Shown piece by piece: positions 4,868 through 6,638 of a stretch of 6,638 nt of DNA (positions within the stretch are counted from its first letter, which is position 1; each line of letters begins with the position of its first letter). Location: positions 1-6,638 of the forward strand of contig CAZWBW010000126.1 in the NCBI GenBank assembly GCA_964632355.1, read 5' to 3'. The notes beneath the pieces are model-generated. The model had not been told where the DNA came from. It did not search any database and saw nothing but the letters and a program-made list of their open reading frames with translations. A program made the position numbers and the translations under genes. The DNA is from JALOAP01 sp964632355 (lineage in GTDB: Bacteria > Chloroflexota > Dehalococcoidia > Tepidiformales > Tepidiformaceae).

Positions 4868-4959
4868 TCCTTTAGACCCACCGAGAAGACATTGCGACAA
4901 AGGGCCCCGGAAGCCTTCCCCTATTGACCCATTGCGCGCAGCGCAGCTTTCGGAACCAC

Positions 4960-4996
4960 GAAAACGCGCAGGTCCCGGTGACCGGGACCTGCGCGT
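4960..4996 (-). terminator. Strong intrinsic terminator of the second membrane-protein gene
   Basis: A 16-bp perfect inverted repeat: ACGCGCAGGTCCCGGT (4964-4979) and its complement (4981-4996) around one central base. As RNA it would form a stem of about 14 bp with a 5-base loop. On the minus strand it is followed by TTTTCGTGG (AAAA on plus, 4961-4964), and it lies 42 bases after the stop of the gene at 5039-5608. Its inner arms (GGTCCCGG/CCGGGACC) are identical to those of the terminator at 4056-4077. Confidence 0.8.
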
Positions 4997-5038
4997 GGTG
5001 ACAGTGGCAAAGGGCGCTGGACGCTGGAGGCGAGCCTG

Positions 5039-5608
5039 CTAGCGCGTGTCGGTCTCCCCCGAGCGCGAACTCTCTTCTCCGCGGAGCGGAAGCGGCGGCG
5101 GAGCGAGCGCAGCGAACGTGAGGACGCCGAACCCGATGCCCGTCAGGAGCAGCGCGACGCCCATGACCATGGCGAACAGGCCGACCTGTTCGGCGAAGTA
5201 CGCGGTGTTCAGCGCGGTCGAGAGCGCCGTGGCGGTGACCCACTGGTTCCGGACCGGGTTCGAGATGGGGTTGCCGTCGGCATCCTTCGCGGCGGCTTCG
5301 GGGTCGTTCGTGCCGCGCGGATCGCCGTCGGGGGTTGCGAACCGGCCAACTTCGGAGTACGTGAGCCCGCCGGCGGCGGCGAGCTGGTGTTCGCGGATGA
5401 TGTCGGCCTGCGCCCTGGCTTCGCTTCCGGTGTCGACGAGCTGCCCGGGTATTCGAGAATCCGGTGGCCCAACGATGTTTTCCCTGCGCAGGTTGTCGCG
5501 TACATCTTCCCGGCCCTGGTACCCGATGATGATTGATGCGACCCCGAAGGCCACCAGGATCAGACTGGCGAAGTAGCCTCCGATTGCGAACAAATTCCGT
5601 CGCTGCAT
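5039..5608 (-). CDS. Two-TM membrane protein of unknown function, paralogue 2
   Basis: A 189-residue membrane protein, about 78% identical over its first 169 residues (hand alignment, no gaps) to paralogue 1 at 4135-4716. TM1 is about residues 7-29 and TM2 about 139-168. The intervening loop keeps GYQGRE, RRENI, DSRIPGQLVDTG, AQADIIREHQLA, GGLTY and ATPDGDP, and has an EF-hand-like turn KDADGNP (108-114). The C-terminal tail is unrelated to that of paralogue 1: Pro-rich (PPPLPL) then Glu/Ser-rich, which suggests the two differ in a cytoplasmic partner or in stability. The ATG at 5608 has AGGAG 7 bases upstream. It has its own promoter candidate and its own terminator, so the two paralogues seem to be separate transcription units from a tandem duplication. 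Function is unknown. Confidence 0.87.
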   Translation of the reverse strand: MQRRNLFAIGGYFASLILVAFGVASIIIGYQGREDVRDNLRRENIVGPPDSRIPGQLVDTGSEARAQADIIREHQLAAAGGLTYSEVGRFATPDGDPRGTNDPEAAAKDADGNPISNPVRNQWVTATALSTALNTAYFAEQVGLFAMVMGVALLLTGIGFGVLTFAALAPPPLPLRGEESSRSGETDTR

Positions 5609-5630
5609 TACTCTGCTCCTACTGCTGCAA

Positions 5631-5660
5631 ATTATCTCGTGATCCGATGGAAGATGTTAT
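5631..5660 (-). promoter_or_regulatory. Possible promoter of paralogue 2
   Basis: On the minus strand ATAACA (5660-5655) as -35, an 18-base spacer and GATAAT (5636-5631) as -10. The -10 has 5 of 6 consensus bases and the -35 has 4 of 6. It would start transcription about 15 bases before the ATG, leaving room for the Shine-Dalgarno sequence. The rest of the 195-base divergent spacer (5609-5803) holds no gene I can support. Confidence 0.4.
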
Positions 5661-5761
5661 GACGAACTCTACCGAGCGGTGTCGTTCCTCTCGTGCCTCA
5701 CGCGGCGACAGTATTGATCACCGGATATCCAGTGAGCGAACGAGCGCGCAGCCTGCAGGAG

Positions 5762-5782
5762 TTCGCTAGACTCGCTCGCGAA
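5762..5782 (+). promoter_or_regulatory. Possible -10 element inside an inverted repeat, upstream of the FAH-family gene
   Basis: TAGACT (5767-5772) matches TANNNT and is bracketed by the inverted repeat TTCGC (5762-5766) and GCGAA (5778-5782). Transcription would start about 25 bases before the ATG at 5804, enough for the AGGGAG ribosome binding site. No -35 is visible at 17 bp (GCGCGC), so the promoter would need an activator or the call is wrong. Confidence 0.22.
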
Positions 5783-5803
5783 GCTGACGCAGGGAGTAGA
5801 TCG

Positions 5804-6571
5804 ATGAGTTTTGTCCGCTTTCGGCGGGACGATGGACGCACCGGCGCGGGGGTCCTGGAGCAGGATCGAATCCGCGTGATCAAGGAGCCCTTCTGGGAGG
5901 CGGTGGAGGAGACGGGCGAGGTGCTCGACCTGGCGTCGGTGCGCCTGTTGCCGCCGTGCGAACCACGCTCGATCGTCTGCGTTGGGCTGAACTATGCGAG
6001 CCACCTTGGGGGACGCGCGATGCCCGACCCGCCGACCCTGTTCTTCAAGCCGCTTTCGAGCATCGCCGGGCCGGACGACGACATCGTGCTGCCACAGGGC
6101 GCCGGGCGGGTGGACCCTGAGGGTGAAATCGTGGTGGTCATCGGGCGGCAGATAAAGGGCGCGACGCGAGCGGAGGCGGAAGCCGCCATCTTCGGGTACA
6201 CGTGCGGGAACGACGTCTCTGCGCGGGTGTGGCAGCAGTCCGACGGGCAGTGGTGGCGCGCGAAGGGAAGCGACACGTTCGGCGTGTTTGGGCCGACGAT
6301 CGTAACCGGGCTGGCCCACGACCAGATCGAACTGCGGACGCGCGTCAACGGCCGCGAAGTGCAGCACGCGAACTCGTCGGAGCTGCTTCGCGACATCCCG
6401 GAAATCATCCGTCTCGTGAGTTCTGTGATGACGCTGGTGCCGGGCGACATCATCTACACGGGCACGCCCGGGGAGCCGCGCCCGATCTCCCCCGGGGACG
6501 TGGTGGAGGTGGAGATCACCGGCGCGGGCGTGCTGCGAAACACCGTCCGGGAGGAGCCCGGGCGAGCCTGA
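5804..6571 (+). CDS. Fumarylacetoacetate hydrolase (FAH) family enzyme
   Basis: A 255-residue cytoplasmic enzyme of the FAH superfamily, whose members cleave or decarboxylate beta-diketo acids (for example fumarylpyruvate hydrolase, oxaloacetate decarboxylase, HpcE-type isomerase/decarboxylase). Visible features are a short N-terminal domain (1-50), GLNYASHLGG (61-70), TLFFKPLSSIAGPDDDI (78-94), the metal-binding Glu pair in VDPEGEIVVVIG (103-114, E106 and E108), the third metal ligand D137 in CGNDVSAR, KGSDTFGVFGP (154-164) and the C-terminal YTGTPGE (218-224) followed by GDVVEVEITGAG (231-242). All three Mg/Mn ligands are present, so it should be active. The ATG at 5804 has AGGGAG 7 bases upstream; an in-frame GTG at 5693 would add 37 residues without a ribosome binding site or family similarity. 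It stands alone here, divergent from the membrane-protein gene, so the exact substrate cannot be told. Confidence 0.93.
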   Translation: MSFVRFRRDDGRTGAGVLEQDRIRVIKEPFWEAVEETGEVLDLASVRLLPPCEPRSIVCVGLNYASHLGGRAMPDPPTLFFKPLSSIAGPDDDIVLPQGAGRVDPEGEIVVVIGRQIKGATRAEAEAAIFGYTCGNDVSARVWQQSDGQWWRAKGSDTFGVFGPTIVTGLAHDQIELRTRVNGREVQHANSSELLRDIPEIIRLVSSVMTLVPGDIIYTGTPGEPRPISPGDVVEVEITGAGVLRNTVREEPGRA

Positions 6572-6574
6572 GTG

Positions 6575-6611
6575 CCGCCGGCAAGGGCGGTGCCGGGACC
6601 GTTACGGTTTT
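6575..6611 (+). terminator. Possible terminator after the FAH-family gene
   Basis: Two small hairpins follow the stop codon (6569-6571): CCGCC 6575-6579 with GGCGG 6586-6590, and ACCG 6598-6601 with CGGT 6605-6608 around TTA. The second runs directly into TTTT (6608-6611). The stem before the U-run is short, so termination strength is uncertain. Nothing else can be read in the last 27 bases. Confidence 0.35.
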
Positions 6612-6638
6612 GATACTCAGCCGCGAGCCTTCAGGAAT

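Noticed and set aside
4717..4881. Extended N-terminus for paralogue 1
   Set aside because: It would run through the promoter-like AT-rich stretch and inverted repeat; paralogue 2 aligns exactly to the ATG at 4716, which has AAAGGAG upstream.
5693..5803. GTG start adding 37 residues to the FAH-family protein
   Set aside because: No ribosome binding site precedes it and the extra residues do not resemble the family, whereas the ATG at 5804 has AGGGAG and a typical MSFVRF start.
1..6638. CRISPR array, transposon ends, tRNA or rRNA genes
   Set aside because: No regularly spaced repeats, transposase-like frames, terminal repeats with target duplications, cloverleaf-like sequence or rRNA segments were seen.

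Overview
The window is GC-rich bacterial DNA with eight protein genes, the first cut by the window edge. It carries a c-di-AMP riboswitch of the ydaO-yuaA class, a Gram-positive-type LexA box (GAAC-N4-GTTC) in front of uvrB, and three genes whose start codon lies 6-7 bases after a TANNNT -10 element, which points to leaderless mRNAs. Together these suggest a GC-rich Gram-positive-type or Chloroflexota/Actinomycetota-like bacterium. I lean weakly to Chloroflexota, but the assignment is an inference. I see no mobile element, CRISPR array, tRNA or rRNA.

Layout. 1-326 (-) is the N-terminus of UvrB, with a leaderless promoter and LexA box at 334-369. 500-642 (+) is a c-di-AMP riboswitch leader, followed by a likely translational expression platform (630-714) that can hide or expose the ribosome binding site of the next gene. 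719-1180 (+) is a GyrI-like (AraC effector-binding-like) small protein. 1356-1829 (+) is a small helical protein resembling the hemerythrin/HHE family. A strong bidirectional terminator (1854-1881) separates these from 1905-3092 (-), a class I cysteine desulfurase. A 65-bp divergent spacer then holds two mirror-image leaderless promoters. 3158-3619 and 3616-4032 (+) are a translationally coupled pair of MaoC/hot-dog-fold subunits. 4135-4716 and 5039-5608 (-) are tandem paralogues of a two-TM membrane protein, each with its own hairpin terminator. 5804-6571 (+) is a fumarylacetoacetate-hydrolase-family enzyme.

How the parts fit. No single pathway unites the window: it alternates strands, with divergent promoter regions (327-718, 3093-3157, 5609-5803) and convergent terminators (1854-1881, 4056-4077). 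The most notable unit is 500-1829: a c-di-AMP sensor RNA placed before a GyrI-like ligand-binding protein and, 175 bases on with no terminator between, a hemerythrin-like protein. c-di-AMP riboswitches usually precede cell-wall hydrolase or potassium/osmolyte transport genes, so this target is unusual. The MaoC pair lacks the canonical Asp/His hydratase dyad where it is expected. The tandem membrane proteins are about 78% identical by hand alignment, with a strongly conserved presumed external loop and unrelated C-terminal tails.
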